From Thermoplasmata archaeon (GTDB lineage: Archaea > Thermoplasmatota > Thermoplasmata > Lutacidiplasmatales > UBA184): a stretch of 34,380 nt of DNA. The translations under genes were made by a program, and so were the position numbers. The notes below the pieces were generated by a model. That model saw only the letters and a list, made by a program, of their open reading frames with translations, did no database searches and was not told where the DNA came from. Below, in pieces: positions 23,264 through 31,720 of this stretch. The stretch is from contig JASHTI010000044.1 in NCBI GenBank assembly GCA_030040625.1, positions 1 through 34,380 on the forward strand. The letters run 5' to 3'. The first letter of the stretch is position 1; the number at the start of each line of letters is the position of its first letter.

Positions 23264-23723
23264 CGGCCTCCAGCAGCTGGACCCGGAGGCCGTGGAGCCG
23301 GCCGGCGAGGACCGGTAGAAGGCGCAGCAGGAACGCGTAGCCCTCCTCGGGGTGCGCGGCGAGCCGCTCCCGCAGGACCGCGGCGTTGACCGCGACGACC
23401 TGCGTCGGCTTGGAGGCGATCGCGTCGAGGGTCCAACGGTGCGGGGAGAGGAGCCAGGACCAGCCGAGGACCTCCCCCGGCCCGACCGTCTGGACCGTCA
23501 GTCGCGCCCGGTCGGCCGCGAACACCTCGAGAGCCACCTTCCCCTGTTCGACCGCGATGAACTCCTCGGCGTCCCGCCCCTCGCGGAGGAGGAACTCTCC
23601 GACGCGGTAGCTCCGGAGGGCGGCTGCGCCCGCCGCCGCGCGAACGAGCCCGGCCGGGAGTCCGCGGAAGAACTCGTGGGCCTCCAGGCGGGCGATCCGC
23701 GCGGTCGGGGACTCCGTGCTCAC
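23253..23723 (-). CDS. Cyclic-nucleotide-binding-fold protein in hydrogenase operon
   Basis: 156 residues forming one cNMP-binding beta-roll: [73 protein letters not shown], then a C-terminal helix. There is no DNA-binding helix-turn-helix, so it is not a Crp-type regulator. In the phosphate-binding cassette the usual R-[ST]-A is replaced by HRWTLDA, so cAMP binding is doubtful. I recall similar GWSWL-type proteins between hydB and hydG in bacterial group 3b clusters, which suggests a structural or regulatory subunit. It starts at GTG 23723, overlapping the hydB stop as GTGA; the longer ORF start is in hydB. Confidence 0.8.
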   Translation of the reverse strand: MSTESPTARIARLEAHEFFRGLPAGLVRAAAGAAALRSYRVGEFLLREGRDAEEFIAVEQGKVALEVFAADRARLTVQTVGPGEVLGWSWLLSPHRWTLDAIASKPTQVVAVNAAVLRERLAAHPEEGYAFLLRLLPVLAGRLHGLRVQLLEADVL

Positions 23724-24880
23724 GGACTCCTCCGCGCAGGTCCGCTCGCCCCGGGCGTCGCCCGGATCGCCGCGACCTCCTCGGTGATGTCGATGCCGAC
23801 GGGGCACCAGGTGATGCAACGGCCGCAGCCGACGCAGCCGGAACTATCGAACTGGTCGTGCCAGCTGGCGAGCTTGTGGGTCATCCACTGCCGGTAGCGG
23901 GAGGACGTCGACTTCCGAACCGGGGCGTGGTGGAGCTCGGAGAACGCGCTGTTGAAGCAGGAGTCCCACCGCCGCCACCGCTCGACCTTCGCCCCGGAGA
24001 GGTCCGGCACCTCCTCGCTCGAGCTGCAGAAGCAGGTCGGGCAGGCCAGCGTGCAGTTGGTGCACGCCAGGCAGCGCTCGGCGACCAACTGCCACCGCGG
24101 ATGTTCCGGGTTCCCGAGCAAGAGGTCGCGGAGCCCGGCGGGATCCAGGCGACGTCCCATCGCGCCCGCGGCCGACTCGACCCGCGCCGCGGCGGCGCGC
24201 GCGTCCTCGTCCGTCGCCGGCCGTGTCGGTACCCCGGCGAGGATCGCCGCGCCCCGCTCGCTCCCGGCCCGGATCAGGAACTCGTGGCGTTCGGGCGAGA
24301 GCAGTTCGGTGAGGATCAGGTCGGCGGAACCCCCCCGCACCGCGGGGCCGGTTCCCATCGACGTGCAGAAACAGGTCGCGCCGGCCTGCCCGCACTCGAC
24401 GGCGATGCGCAGGCAGGCCTGCCGACGGGCGTGGTACCCCGGGTCCGGAACGCGCCCGTCGAAAACGCGGTCCTGGATCGCGACGGCGGCGAGCTCGCAG
24501 CCGCGCATGCCGAGGAAGGCGAGCGGCGCCTCGTCGCGGGGCTCCGCCTGGACGGTGAAGCCGCCGTCGGCGGTTCCCGTCGCCGAGAACAGTCGCTCCC
24601 GGGCCGGAAAGAGGTACTTCTTCCAGCTGTGCGGGCCGACATTGTAGCCGAAGAGCGCGGCGTCGTCGCGGCGCTCCAACCGGTACGTACCGGCTTCCTG
24701 GCGGTCCGTCCACCCGATGGGCAGATCCTCGACCCGCGCGATCTCACCGTAGACGATCGCGCCGTCCCGAATCGTCGGGCCGACGATCCGGTAGCCGGCG
24801 GCGCGGATCGCCTCCAGGAGCCGTGGGAAGGCCTCCCGCGAGAGCACGCTTGCGCTCGACCCACCGGCTGTCTCCATCAT
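23720..24880 (-). CDS. hydB: Hydrogenase 4Fe-4S electron-transfer subunit
   Basis: 386 residues matching sulfhydrogenase beta. The N-terminal two-thirds contain [25 protein letters not shown] and [10 protein letters not shown], typical of this family. The C-terminal third has two cluster motifs: [12 protein letters not shown] near residue 270 and [15 protein letters not shown] near residue 350. It links the HydD clusters to the HydG diaphorase. It is the first gene of the hydrogenase operon. The track ORF begins further upstream, but a TATA box (24939-24946) lies inside that extension and GGAGGG (24883-24888) directly precedes a tandem ATGATG (24880/24877); either ATG could be used. Confidence 0.92.
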   Translation of the reverse strand: MMETAGGSSASVLSREAFPRLLEAIRAAGYRIVGPTIRDGAIVYGEIARVEDLPIGWTDRQEAGTYRLERRDDAALFGYNVGPHSWKKYLFPARERLFSATGTADGGFTVQAEPRDEAPLAFLGMRGCELAAVAIQDRVFDGRVPDPGYHARRQACLRIAVECGQAGATCFCTSMGTGPAVRGGSADLILTELLSPERHEFLIRAGSERGAAILAGVPTRPATDEDARAAAARVESAAGAMGRRLDPAGLRDLLLGNPEHPRWQLVAERCLACTNCTLACPTCFCSSSEEVPDLSGAKVERWRRWDSCFNSAFSELHHAPVRKSTSSRYRQWMTHKLASWHDQFDSSGCVGCGRCITWCPVGIDITEEVAAIRATPGASGPARRSP

Positions 24881-24882
24881 CG

Positions 24883-24949
24883 CCCTCCGCTGCATTGCGG
24901 CCCGCGGAGCCGGCCGCCGTCCGAGGGAACGGACGCGGTCAAAAGAGGG
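24883..24949 (-). promoter_or_regulatory. Promoter and SD of the hydrogenase operon
   Basis: Minus-strand CCCTCTTTTGACCG (24936-24949) has an AT-rich TATA-like core, predicting a start near 24916 and a leader of about 35 bases. GCGGAGGGCG (24881-24890) supplies an SD just before the ATGATG. No other promoter-like AT island is obvious before the downstream genes down to 17487. Confidence 0.55.
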
Positions 24950-25064
24950 TTTGGTCGAGGGGACTTTACCCCCCGTTTCGGGAGCGACCCCGAGCGGACC
25001 GCCGGCGGCCGTCAGGCCCACTTCACCCCGGCTTCATCGGCTCTCGGCCCGGTCCCCGGTTCGC

Positions 25065-25673
25065 ATGCCGCGCACCCGGGGCCCCGCTGGCGAACGCGCG
25101 CCGCCGCGGCTGCGGAGCGAAGGCGCGTTCCTGCGGGACGGCACCGAGGTCTGGGTACGGCCGATCCAGCCCTCCGACCGCGACATGGTCCACGAGCTCG
25201 TCGCGTCGGAGACGGTCGACACGCTCGAGTCGCGGTTCTTCGGAGCGGTGCGGCCGGAGGTCGCCGAGGAGGAGATCGCACGGCCCTGCGGCGACGATCG
25301 GCTCTGCCTGCTCGTGCTCGGAGATCGGGCCGGGCGTCCGGGGATCCTCGGCGTCGGCGAGTACGTCACCACGCCCGGGGCCGTGGCAACGGTCGAGGTC
25401 GACTTCCTGGTCGCGACGCCGTTCCGTCGCCGCGGGATCGCGACGCTCCTCCTTCACCGGCTCGGGCGCGCCGCCGCGGAGTCCGGCATCGCCCGGTGCA
25501 CGGCGCGGGTCCGGCCGGAGAACCTCGAGATGCTCGGCGTCTTCCGGCGGAGTGGCTGGCCGGAGCGCGAGCGGACGGAGGCCGGCGAGGTTCTGGTCGA
25601 CCTGGCGCTTCCCGCGGCGTCGGGGCCTCCGCGCGCCGGCCGTGGCCCCCCCATGGTCGCCGCGGGCGGATGA
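25065..25673 (+). CDS. GNAT-family N-acetyltransferase
   Basis: 202 residues with the acetyl-CoA fold: EVWVRPIQPSDRDMVHELVAS, SRFFGAVRPE, GVGEYVTTPGAVATVEVDFLVATPFRRRGIATLLLHRLGR (motif A, with the pyrophosphate loop RRRGIA), then ARVRPENLEMLGVFRRSGW. The RPIQPSD...SRFFG start resembles the GNAT domain of Pat-type protein lysine acetyltransferases, so a protein substrate is possible. The start is chosen at ATG 25065; the upstream ORF is low-complexity. Its TGA directly abuts the stop of the convergent response regulator. Confidence 0.85.
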   Translation: MPRTRGPAGERAPPRLRSEGAFLRDGTEVWVRPIQPSDRDMVHELVASETVDTLESRFFGAVRPEVAEEEIARPCGDDRLCLLVLGDRAGRPGILGVGEYVTTPGAVATVEVDFLVATPFRRRGIATLLLHRLGRAAAESGIARCTARVRPENLEMLGVFRRSGWPERERTEAGEVLVDLALPAASGPPRAGRGPPMVAAGG

Positions 25674-26726
25674 CTAGGCGCGATCCGGTTCGGACCGCTC
25701 GTGGGCCACGGCCGCGGCGAGCGAGGCGCCCGGTCGGGCGAGCGCGTCGATCTCGCTCAGCCAAAGGAGCGCCTCGCGCCCCTTCGGCGTGATCCGGTAG
25801 CTCTCCTGGTCGTGGAGGAGAAGTCCGTCGTCGACCAGACGGCGGAGGTGGAAGGCGAGCTTGGGGGAGTCCTCCAGATCCGCGGCCTTGAGGGCCTCCG
25901 TGAACGAACAGGGGCCGTCGAACGCACGGCGAAGCACCGCGCGTCGGATCGGGTTGCCGAGGGTCTCCAGGGTCTGGTGGGTCGCCGGACCGGCCACAGC
26001 GGCCCGGAGGTCGCGGACGGCGCTCGCGGAGGTCCGGCGGGGATCGAAGGTGACGACGAGGGGACCGTGCCCCTCGAGCCGGCTCCGGAGATCCGAGAGG
26101 AAGGCGAGGATGTCCGCGCGCCGGTGGTGCGCAAGGAGCCGGTCGGCGTCCTCCAGGATGACCCCGGCGCGCGGGTGCTGGGTGAGGAAATCGGCGACCT
26201 GCGCCCGGATCGCGGCCGGGTTCTCGAGGTCGGGCGCCGCCACGCTGACGCCCGGAGCGGCCCGCACGGCGCGGGTCGTGAGATGGAGGACGGCCGTCCC
26301 CTCCTGGCGCGCCCACGCCCGGGCCAGCGCCTCCGGAGTCGGGGGGTTTGCGCCCCCGGCCGCGAAGCGCGCCTCCTGCTCGATCTCCTCGAGCACCTTG
26401 CGGACCTGCCCGATCTGGAACGGCTTCTGGACATACTCCGCCGCGCCGGCCTTCATCGCGGCGACGGCCGTCTCGACCGTCGCGAAGCCGGTGACCATCA
26501 CCACCGGCGTCGACGGGTAGTGCGCTCGGACCTCGCGCAGGAGGTCGAGGCCCCCCTGGCGGGGCATGCGCAGGTCCGAGAGGACGACGTCGAACTCGTC
26601 GTGGGCCAGCTCTTCCAGCGCCTTCGGCACGGACGGGCTCGCCGTCACCTCGTGCCGGTCGTCCCGCAGGAGCTCGGCGAGCTCCTCGCGGAAGACGCGA
26701 TCGTCGTCGACGATGAGGATGCGCAC
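25674..26726 (-). CDS. Response regulator: receiver, DUF835-like domain, winged helix
   Basis: 350 residues. Residues 1-115 are a complete receiver: Asp8/Asp9, phospho-acceptor Asp51 (VVLSDLRMP), Thr79 (VMVTG) and Lys101 (QKPF). Residues about 140-240 (VLHLTTRAVRAAP, AGVILEDADRLLAHH, GPLVVTFDPRR) resemble DUF835, a domain seen in archaeal signalling proteins; this is my recollection. Residues 245-330 form an ArsR-like winged helix (HQTLETLGNPIRRAVLRRAF, SPKLAFHLRRLVDDGLL, YRITPKGREAL). It is a DNA-binding output, less common in archaea than enzymatic or orphan receivers. The start is GTG 26726, 8 bases after the kinase stop. The longer ORF in the track is a read-through frame. Confidence 0.87.
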   Translation of the reverse strand: MRILIVDDDRVFREELAELLRDDRHEVTASPSVPKALEELAHDEFDVVLSDLRMPRQGGLDLLREVRAHYPSTPVVMVTGFATVETAVAAMKAGAAEYVQKPFQIGQVRKVLEEIEQEARFAAGGANPPTPEALARAWARQEGTAVLHLTTRAVRAAPGVSVAAPDLENPAAIRAQVADFLTQHPRAGVILEDADRLLAHHRRADILAFLSDLRSRLEGHGPLVVTFDPRRTSASAVRDLRAAVAGPATHQTLETLGNPIRRAVLRRAFDGPCSFTEALKAADLEDSPKLAFHLRRLVDDGLLLHDQESYRITPKGREALLWLSEIDALARPGASLAAAVAHERSEPDRA

Positions 26727-26734
26727 GGGTCGGC

Positions 26735-28243
26735 CTACGCGGAATCTCGGTCTTGAGGTTTCGCGCGGGGCGCGGCCGCGGGGGCTTCCGCCGCCGGCGG
26801 CAGCGCCGGCGCCAAGGGCAGCTCGAGCCGGAGCCGGGCTCCGCCCTCCGCGGCGACTCCCGCCTCGATCGTCCCCCCGTGCGCCTGCAGGATCCCGAGG
26901 CAGATCGCGAGCCCGAGACCGGTGCCGCGGCCCTCGCCCTTCGTCGTGAAGAACGGCTCGAAGATGCGCGGAAGCGACTCCCGCGGGATCCCGGGGCCGG
27001 AGTCGCGGACCTCCGCCTCGGCGCGGTCCTCGGCCGACCGCAGCTCGACGACGATCCGACCGGCCGGTCGTTGCCCCAGCGCGTCGTAGGCGTTGAGCAG
27101 GAGGTTGGTGAAGACCTGCCGGAGCTGGCCGCGATCGCCCAGGACCGTGATCGGGACGTCCGGGTAGCGCTCCTCGACGTCCACGTTCTCGGGCCGCTTG
27201 CCCCGGACGAACGCCACCGACTCGCGCGCCACGTCCCGGAGATCGAGGCGGACGGTCTGCGGTTCCGTGCGCCGGGCGAAGTCGAGCAGTCCCCGGACGA
27301 TCCGCGCGGCGACGTCGACCTGGTCGGCGATCGTCTCGGCTCGGCCCCGCGTCCAGGGATCCGGGGCCCGCCGTCGAAGGCTCTCCGCGACCAGCGAGAT
27401 GTTCGCGAGCGGCGTGTTGATCTCGTGGGCGACGCCGGCGGCGAGCTGGCCGAGGGACGTCAGCCGGTCCGAGTGCGCGGCCGCTCGCTCCCACGCCTTC
27501 TGCTCGGTCAGGTCCACCGCGACGCCGAGGTAGTGGGTGGTCGTGCCGGCAGCGTCCCGGATGGAGGAGATGGCGAGGAAGACCGGGTGCTCCCGCCCCC
27601 AGCGGTCGCGGTTGACGATCTCCCCGGCCCAGTGGCCCCCGGCGGGGTCCAGGAGCTGGGCCCACATCCGCGCGTAGACCTCCTTGGGCGTCCGCCGGCT
27701 CCGGACGAGGTTCGGCTTCCGCCCGATGCACTCCGCCCGGCGGTAGCCGTAGGTCCGCTCGAAGGCGGGATTGACGTCGACCAGGACACCGTCGCGATCG
27801 GTGAGCTCGATCGCGTTGGTCGAGCTCAGGAAGGCGGCGTAGTGCATCCGGTCCCGCTCCTCCTCCCTCCGCCGCTCCGTGACGTCGACGAGGACGACGA
27901 TGAGCCGGGGCGCACGGGCGTCCAGGGCGACGACGCCGACGCTCGCGTCCAGCACCCGCGCTGCCCGGCCGGGACCTCGCGGGACGACGAGCCCGGCCAC
28001 CGACCACGAACGGCCGGGCGTCGCTCCCGGGAGCGCGGCGAGGCCCGCCGCGATCGCCGCCCCCATCGGACCCTCGGCCAGGAAGGGATCGTCGCGGTAG
28101 GTCGGCGCCGGGTCGCCGCGCTCCGCGCTCCAGTCGCGGTAGGTGGTGTTCGTCCAGGCGACCGCCCCGCTCGCCTCGATCAGGGCCAGGCCCACCGGCG
28201 CACCATCGAGCGCGGCGGCCAGCGCACGGATCGTCTCGGGCAT
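26735..28243 (-). CDS. PAS-domain sensor histidine kinase
   Basis: 502 residues. Two PAS-like sensor regions: about 1-125 (LDGAPVGLALIEASGAVAWTN ... VVLVDVTERR) and about 135-250 (NAIELTDRDGVLVDVNPAF, TYGYRRAECIGR, YLGVAVDLTEQK). The HisKA helix GQLAAGVAHEINTPLANI holds His273 (phospho-acceptor). The HATPase domain has NLLLNAYDAL (N), VRDSGPGI (G1), FEPFFTTK (F) and GTGLGLAI (G2). No membrane span is seen, so it senses a cytoplasmic cue. It forms a two-component pair with the next gene. Start: ATG 28243 at the first PAS domain; the ATG at 28336 adds 31 unconserved-looking residues and is possible. Confidence 0.9.
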   Translation of the reverse strand: MPETIRALAAALDGAPVGLALIEASGAVAWTNTTYRDWSAERGDPAPTYRDDPFLAEGPMGAAIAAGLAALPGATPGRSWSVAGLVVPRGPGRAARVLDASVGVVALDARAPRLIVVLVDVTERRREEERDRMHYAAFLSSTNAIELTDRDGVLVDVNPAFERTYGYRRAECIGRKPNLVRSRRTPKEVYARMWAQLLDPAGGHWAGEIVNRDRWGREHPVFLAISSIRDAAGTTTHYLGVAVDLTEQKAWERAAAHSDRLTSLGQLAAGVAHEINTPLANISLVAESLRRRAPDPWTRGRAETIADQVDVAARIVRGLLDFARRTEPQTVRLDLRDVARESVAFVRGKRPENVDVEERYPDVPITVLGDRGQLRQVFTNLLLNAYDALGQRPAGRIVVELRSAEDRAEAEVRDSGPGIPRESLPRIFEPFFTTKGEGRGTGLGLAICLGILQAHGGTIEAGVAAEGGARLRLELPLAPALPPAAEAPAAAPRAKPQDRDSA

Positions 28244-28324
28244 GCCGGACTCCCGACCGGAGCGGAGAGCCTTCCGGACCTCAAAGCCTCCGGCGGTCCC
28301 CGGGGCCTCGTCAACCCCGCTCGA

Positions 28325-28332
28325 CCTATCCC
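28325..28332 (+). promoter_or_regulatory. TATA-like box of the receiver-like gene
   Basis: CCTATCCC lies about 31-38 bases before the GTG at 28363, giving a leader of at most about 10 bases. Confidence 0.4.
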
Positions 28333-28362
28333 TCATCGGCTCCCGGCCGAGCTAGCCCGGGT

Positions 28363-28728
28363 GTGGGGCCCGAGGTGCTGGTCGTCGACGAGGCCGCGAG
28401 TCTGGGCTCGGCCGTGGTGGCCCTCCTCGAGGTCGAGGGGCTCCGCGTCCGGCGATTCCCGGACCTGGCGGCCGCCGAGGCCCACCAGCAGGGTGCGGGG
28501 GGCCCGCTCCCCGTCCTCGTCGTCGCCTCCAACGCCCACCAGAGCCCCAGCCTGACGCGGTGGCCGCAGGGGTCGCTCCGCGACGCGAAGCTGGTCATCG
28601 TCGGCACGCGGGATCCGACGCTCACCTCCCACGGCGCGCTGCACGTCATCCGCCTCCCGCTCGACCCCGGCCGGCTGCTGGAGCTGGTCCGACAACTCGC
28701 CCGAGCCGACCCGCCGTCCGGTCCGTGA
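28363..28728 (+). CDS. Degenerate receiver-domain protein
   Basis: 121 residues, the size of a single receiver domain, with the expected alternation: strand GPEVLVVDEAAS (Asp9-Glu10 in the acidic pair), helix GSAVVALLEVEGL, strand PVLVVASNAH, strand AKLVIVGTRD (Thr82) and strand LHVIRLPLDPGRLLELV. The phospho-acceptor Asp is missing: VVASNAH has Ala/Ser where Asp is expected. The conserved Lys is replaced by Arg97. It therefore probably cannot be phosphorylated normally. It is transcribed divergently from the histidine kinase, so it may modulate that pair; it could also be another Rossmann-like domain. The GTG start has a TATA box about 35 bases upstream. Confidence 0.6.
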   Translation: MGPEVLVVDEAASLGSAVVALLEVEGLRVRRFPDLAAAEAHQQGAGGPLPVLVVASNAHQSPSLTRWPQGSLRDAKLVIVGTRDPTLTSHGALHVIRLPLDPGRLLELVRQLARADPPSGP

Positions 28729-28752
28729 GCGCGACGCCGGCCCGCGCCGCTC

Positions 28753-29682
28753 CTACGCCGTCAGGGGGATCGGCGGGGGGCGAGCGACCGCCGCGGTCTC
28801 GCGTTCGCGCCGGCAGAGCCGCTCCCAGCCGGCCCGGGCCTGGGCGCCCAGCTCGCGGATCTCGGCGTCCGTCCAGTGCCGGAAACGGCCCTGGGCCCGG
28901 ACGTACTCGTCGACCGGCTTGAGCGTACCGTACGGCCGCGTGATCCGATAGACGCCGTCCTCGACCTCGTACAGCGGGAAGAGGCCGGTCTCCGTGGCGA
29001 GACGCCCCAGCGCGATCGTCTCCTCGCTCGAGAAACGCCAGCCCGGCGGGCACGGCGCGAGGATGTGGAGGAACCTCGGCCCCCGCGCCGCGCGGGCCCG
29101 CTCCGCCTTGCGGACGAGATCCTCCGGGAACGCCGGGTTCGCGGTCGCGGCGTAGCTCGGGTGGTGCGCGAGGACGACCTCCATGATCTCCTTCTTCGGC
29201 TCGCGCTTGCCGCGCCGCGTCCCGGCGACCGGGGTCGTCGTCGTCCAGGCGCCCTGCGGCGTGGCGCCGCTGCGCTGCACGCCGGTGTTCATGTAGCCCT
29301 CGTTGTCGTACATCACGAAGATCGCGTCGGTCCGGCGTTCCAGCATCCCGCTGAGCGCCTGGAGGCCGATGTCGGCGGTCCCCCCGTCGCCGGCGAATCC
29401 CGCGACGGTCACGTCCGCGAGCCCCAGCGCGTCCGCCGCCGCGCGGAGACCGGCGAGCGACGCGCCCGTGGACTCGATCGGGTTGTCGAGGACCGCGACC
29501 GCCAGCGCCGTCGTCGGGAACGGCGTGGCGATGACGGTCCAGCAGCACGCCGGGATCGCCAGGATCGTTCGGGGCCCGAGCCCCTTGAGCAGCAGGCGCA
29601 TCGCCAGCGCCGGCCCGCAGCCGGGGCACGCGGCGTGGCCCCGGTACATCCACTCCTCGGCGGGCAGCGTGAGCTTAGCCAT
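28753..29682 (-). CDS. porB: Pyruvate:ferredoxin oxidoreductase beta subunit
   Basis: 309 residues; binds thiamine pyrophosphate and a [4Fe-4S] cluster. It shows RGHAACPGCGPALAMRLLL (Cys19, Cys22), further Cys46/47, the TPP motif GFAGDGGTADIGLQALSGM and MYDNEGYMNTGVQRSGATP, then GA.TTTTP. The last motif is that of pyruvate-type PorB rather than 2-oxoglutarate or indolepyruvate enzymes. It oxidises pyruvate and CoA to acetyl-CoA and CO2 with reduction of ferredoxin, together with PorA and PorGD. The ATG at 29682 overlaps the porA stop by 8 bases; the longer ORF is antisense-like read-through. Confidence 0.94.
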   Translation of the reverse strand: MAKLTLPAEEWMYRGHAACPGCGPALAMRLLLKGLGPRTILAIPACCWTVIATPFPTTALAVAVLDNPIESTGASLAGLRAAADALGLADVTVAGFAGDGGTADIGLQALSGMLERRTDAIFVMYDNEGYMNTGVQRSGATPQGAWTTTTPVAGTRRGKREPKKEIMEVVLAHHPSYAATANPAFPEDLVRKAERARAARGPRFLHILAPCPPGWRFSSEETIALGRLATETGLFPLYEVEDGVYRITRPYGTLKPVDEYVRAQGRFRHWTDAEIRELGAQARAGWERLCRRERETAAVARPPPIPLTA

Positions 29683-30856
29683 GGACGTCGACCTCCAGGG
29701 GGGCGAGGTCCGCCCAGCGCGGCTCGGGATCGGCCGGCCCGAGGAGCTCCGCGAACATCCGTCGAATGTGGGCGGGGGTGACGTCCCGCCCACCCACGCC
29801 GGCCAGGAAGCCGGCGACGAGCGGTCGGTGGGGTCCCCGGTAGAGCGCCGCCTGCACCTCGGTCGCGGCCGCCCCCGAGGCACCGAAGGTGTACGAGCGG
29901 TCGACGACCCCGAGCCGGTCGACGGTCGCCGCGAGGCGACGCAGTTCCGTGTCCGGGAACGGTCGGAAGAGTCGGAGCTTGGCGAGACCCACGCGCTGGC
30001 CGGCCGCCCGGAGCTCGTCGACGACGGTCCGCGCGGTCGTGGTCATCGTACCCATCGTCACGAGCACCGCGTCCGCGCCCTCGGCGCGATAGGTCGGCAG
30101 CGCCCCCCCGTGCGAGCGGCCGGTGAGACGGCGGTACTCCTCCTCGACCTCCGGCAGGACCCGGGGCACCTGGGCGGAGGCCCGGGCGAGCTCGCGGCGG
30201 AACTCGACGTAACGGTCGGGCCCGGTGAACGAGCCGAGGCGACCAACGGTCCCCGGCACGAGGATCGCATGGCCGGTGCGGGGCGGCAGGAACCGGTCGA
30301 CGATCTCCGGCTCCGGAACGTCGACCGGCTCGACGGTGTGCGACAGGTAGAAGGCGTCCTCGCTGACCATCACCGGCAGCCGGACCTCGGCCGTCTCGGC
30401 CAGCCGGTAGGCGACCAGGACCGTGTCGAGGACCTCCTGGTTGCTCTCGGGATAGAACTGGATCCAGCCGGTGTCCCGCTGGCTCATCGTGTCCGTGTGG
30501 TCGGCGCCGATGTTCCAGGGCGGCGCCACGGCGCGGTTCACCACGCCCATGACGATCGGGGCGCGCAGTCCGGCCGCCCAGTGCAGCAGCTCGTGCATGA
30601 GCAGCAGGCCCTGGCTCGAGGTCGCCGTGTAGGTCCGCGCCCCGAGCGCCGAGGCGCTCACGACGGCCTGGAGCGCCGAGTGCTCGCTCTCGACCTCGAT
30701 GAGCTGGGCCTCCAGCGCGCCGGTGGCGACGAACTCCGCGAGCTTCTCGACGATCGTCGTCTGCGGGGTGATCGGGTAGGCCGAGATCACCTGGGCCCGG
30801 GCGAGCCGCACCGCGTGCGACTGCGCGTGGTTGCCGGAGAGGACCTCCCGCGTCAT
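29675..30856 (-). CDS. porA: Pyruvate:ferredoxin oxidoreductase alpha subunit
   Basis: 393 residues: [35 protein letters not shown] carries the pyrimidine-domain YPITPQT motif. EVESEHSALQAVVSASALGARTYTATSSQG, then ADHTDTMSQRDTGWIQFY follow, and a transketolase-C-like end (GADAVLVTMGTMTTTARTVVDELRAAGQRVGLAKLRLFRPFP). This is the PorA layout. The ATG at 30856 overlaps the porGD stop (ATGA). The track ORF that begins at 31021 extends into porGD in another frame. Confidence 0.94.
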   Translation of the reverse strand: MTREVLSGNHAQSHAVRLARAQVISAYPITPQTTIVEKLAEFVATGALEAQLIEVESEHSALQAVVSASALGARTYTATSSQGLLLMHELLHWAAGLRAPIVMGVVNRAVAPPWNIGADHTDTMSQRDTGWIQFYPESNQEVLDTVLVAYRLAETAEVRLPVMVSEDAFYLSHTVEPVDVPEPEIVDRFLPPRTGHAILVPGTVGRLGSFTGPDRYVEFRRELARASAQVPRVLPEVEEEYRRLTGRSHGGALPTYRAEGADAVLVTMGTMTTTARTVVDELRAAGQRVGLAKLRLFRPFPDTELRRLAATVDRLGVVDRSYTFGASGAAATEVQAALYRGPHRPLVAGFLAGVGGRDVTPAHIRRMFAELLGPADPEPRWADLAPLEVDVHG

Positions 30857-31719
30857 GGCCCCTCCGAGGCCGCGACCATCGCGATCGTGTGCGGCGGGCA
30901 GACCTCGGCGCATATCCCGCAGCCCTTGCAGGCGTCCAGCACGAGGACCGGGTAGCCGCGTCCGTCCAGCTCGATCGCGTCGTCCGGGCAGTACTTCCAG
31001 CAGAAGTTGCAGCGGGTGCACCGTCGCTCGTCGATCTCCGGGACGAGCGTCCGCCAGGAGCCCGTCCGGATCGAGCTGCTCGGGAGCCTGGCGAGCGGGC
31101 CCTCCGGGATCGGCACGGTCACCGCGAACGGTATCCGGGCCGCACCGTTCGCGCTTGGCGCGGCCGGGTCCCCGAGACGGACGGAGGCGAAGCCGTCGGT
31201 GGCCGCCGCCCGGTTCTCCGCGGGCGCCGCCGGCACGTAGCGGTCGATCGCCCGCCCGAGCGCCTCGAGGCTCACGACCCCGGTCACCCGGGCCAGGGCG
31301 CCAAGGATCGTCGTGTTGACGATCGGCATCGTCCGCGAGCCCAGCCCGTGGGCCAGGGCGATCGCCGTCGCGTCGACCGAAGCACGTCGGACCCCGTCGG
31401 GTGCCTCCAGCCGGGCCGGGGGCAGGGGGCTGTTCACGAGGAGGAGGCCGCCGGTGCGCAGTCCATCGCCGACCGAGGTCGTCCGAAGGAGGCCCGGCTC
31501 GAGCACCACCACCACGTCCGGGGTGACGATCGACGTCCGGACCCCGATGGGGCGGTCATCGACGCGGGCGTAGGCCGTCACCGGCGCCCCGCGGCGCTCC
31601 ACGCCGAAGAACGGGAAGCTCTGAGGCGAGCGGCCGTCCAGAAAGGCGGCCTGCGCGAGGAGCTCGGAAGCGAGGACCGCTCCCTGCCCGCCCCGGCCGT
31701 GGAATCGGATCTCGATCAT
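30853..31719 (-). CDS. porGD: Pyruvate:ferredoxin oxidoreductase gamma-delta fusion
   Basis: 288 residues joining two normally separate subunits. Residues 1-180 are the gamma part ([56 protein letters not shown]). Residues 215-288 are the delta ferredoxin part with two cluster motifs, [16 protein letters not shown] (from Cys234) and [16 protein letters not shown] (from Cys264). The linker between them (about 185-225) is Ala/Pro-rich. Start: ATG 31719, one base after the transporter stop; the longer ORF start lies inside the transporter. It provides the electron exit of the complex to external ferredoxin. Confidence 0.92.
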
Positions 31720-31720
31720 C

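Noticed and set aside
6635-23723. cAMP circuit joining the class III cyclase to the cyclic-nucleotide-binding protein of the hydrogenase operon
   Set aside because: The two genes are 14 kb apart and the binding cassette lacks the usual R-[ST]-A, so there is no sequence support for cAMP binding; kept only as an idea.
23858-25792. 644-residue plus-strand ORF opposite hydB and overlapping the GNAT gene
   Set aside because: Low-complexity antisense translation; hydB and the GNAT gene explain both strands.
25674-28007. 777-residue ORF suggesting a kinase-regulator fusion
   Set aside because: The first 427 codons are an out-of-frame reading of the histidine kinase; the true regulator starts at the GTG at 26726.
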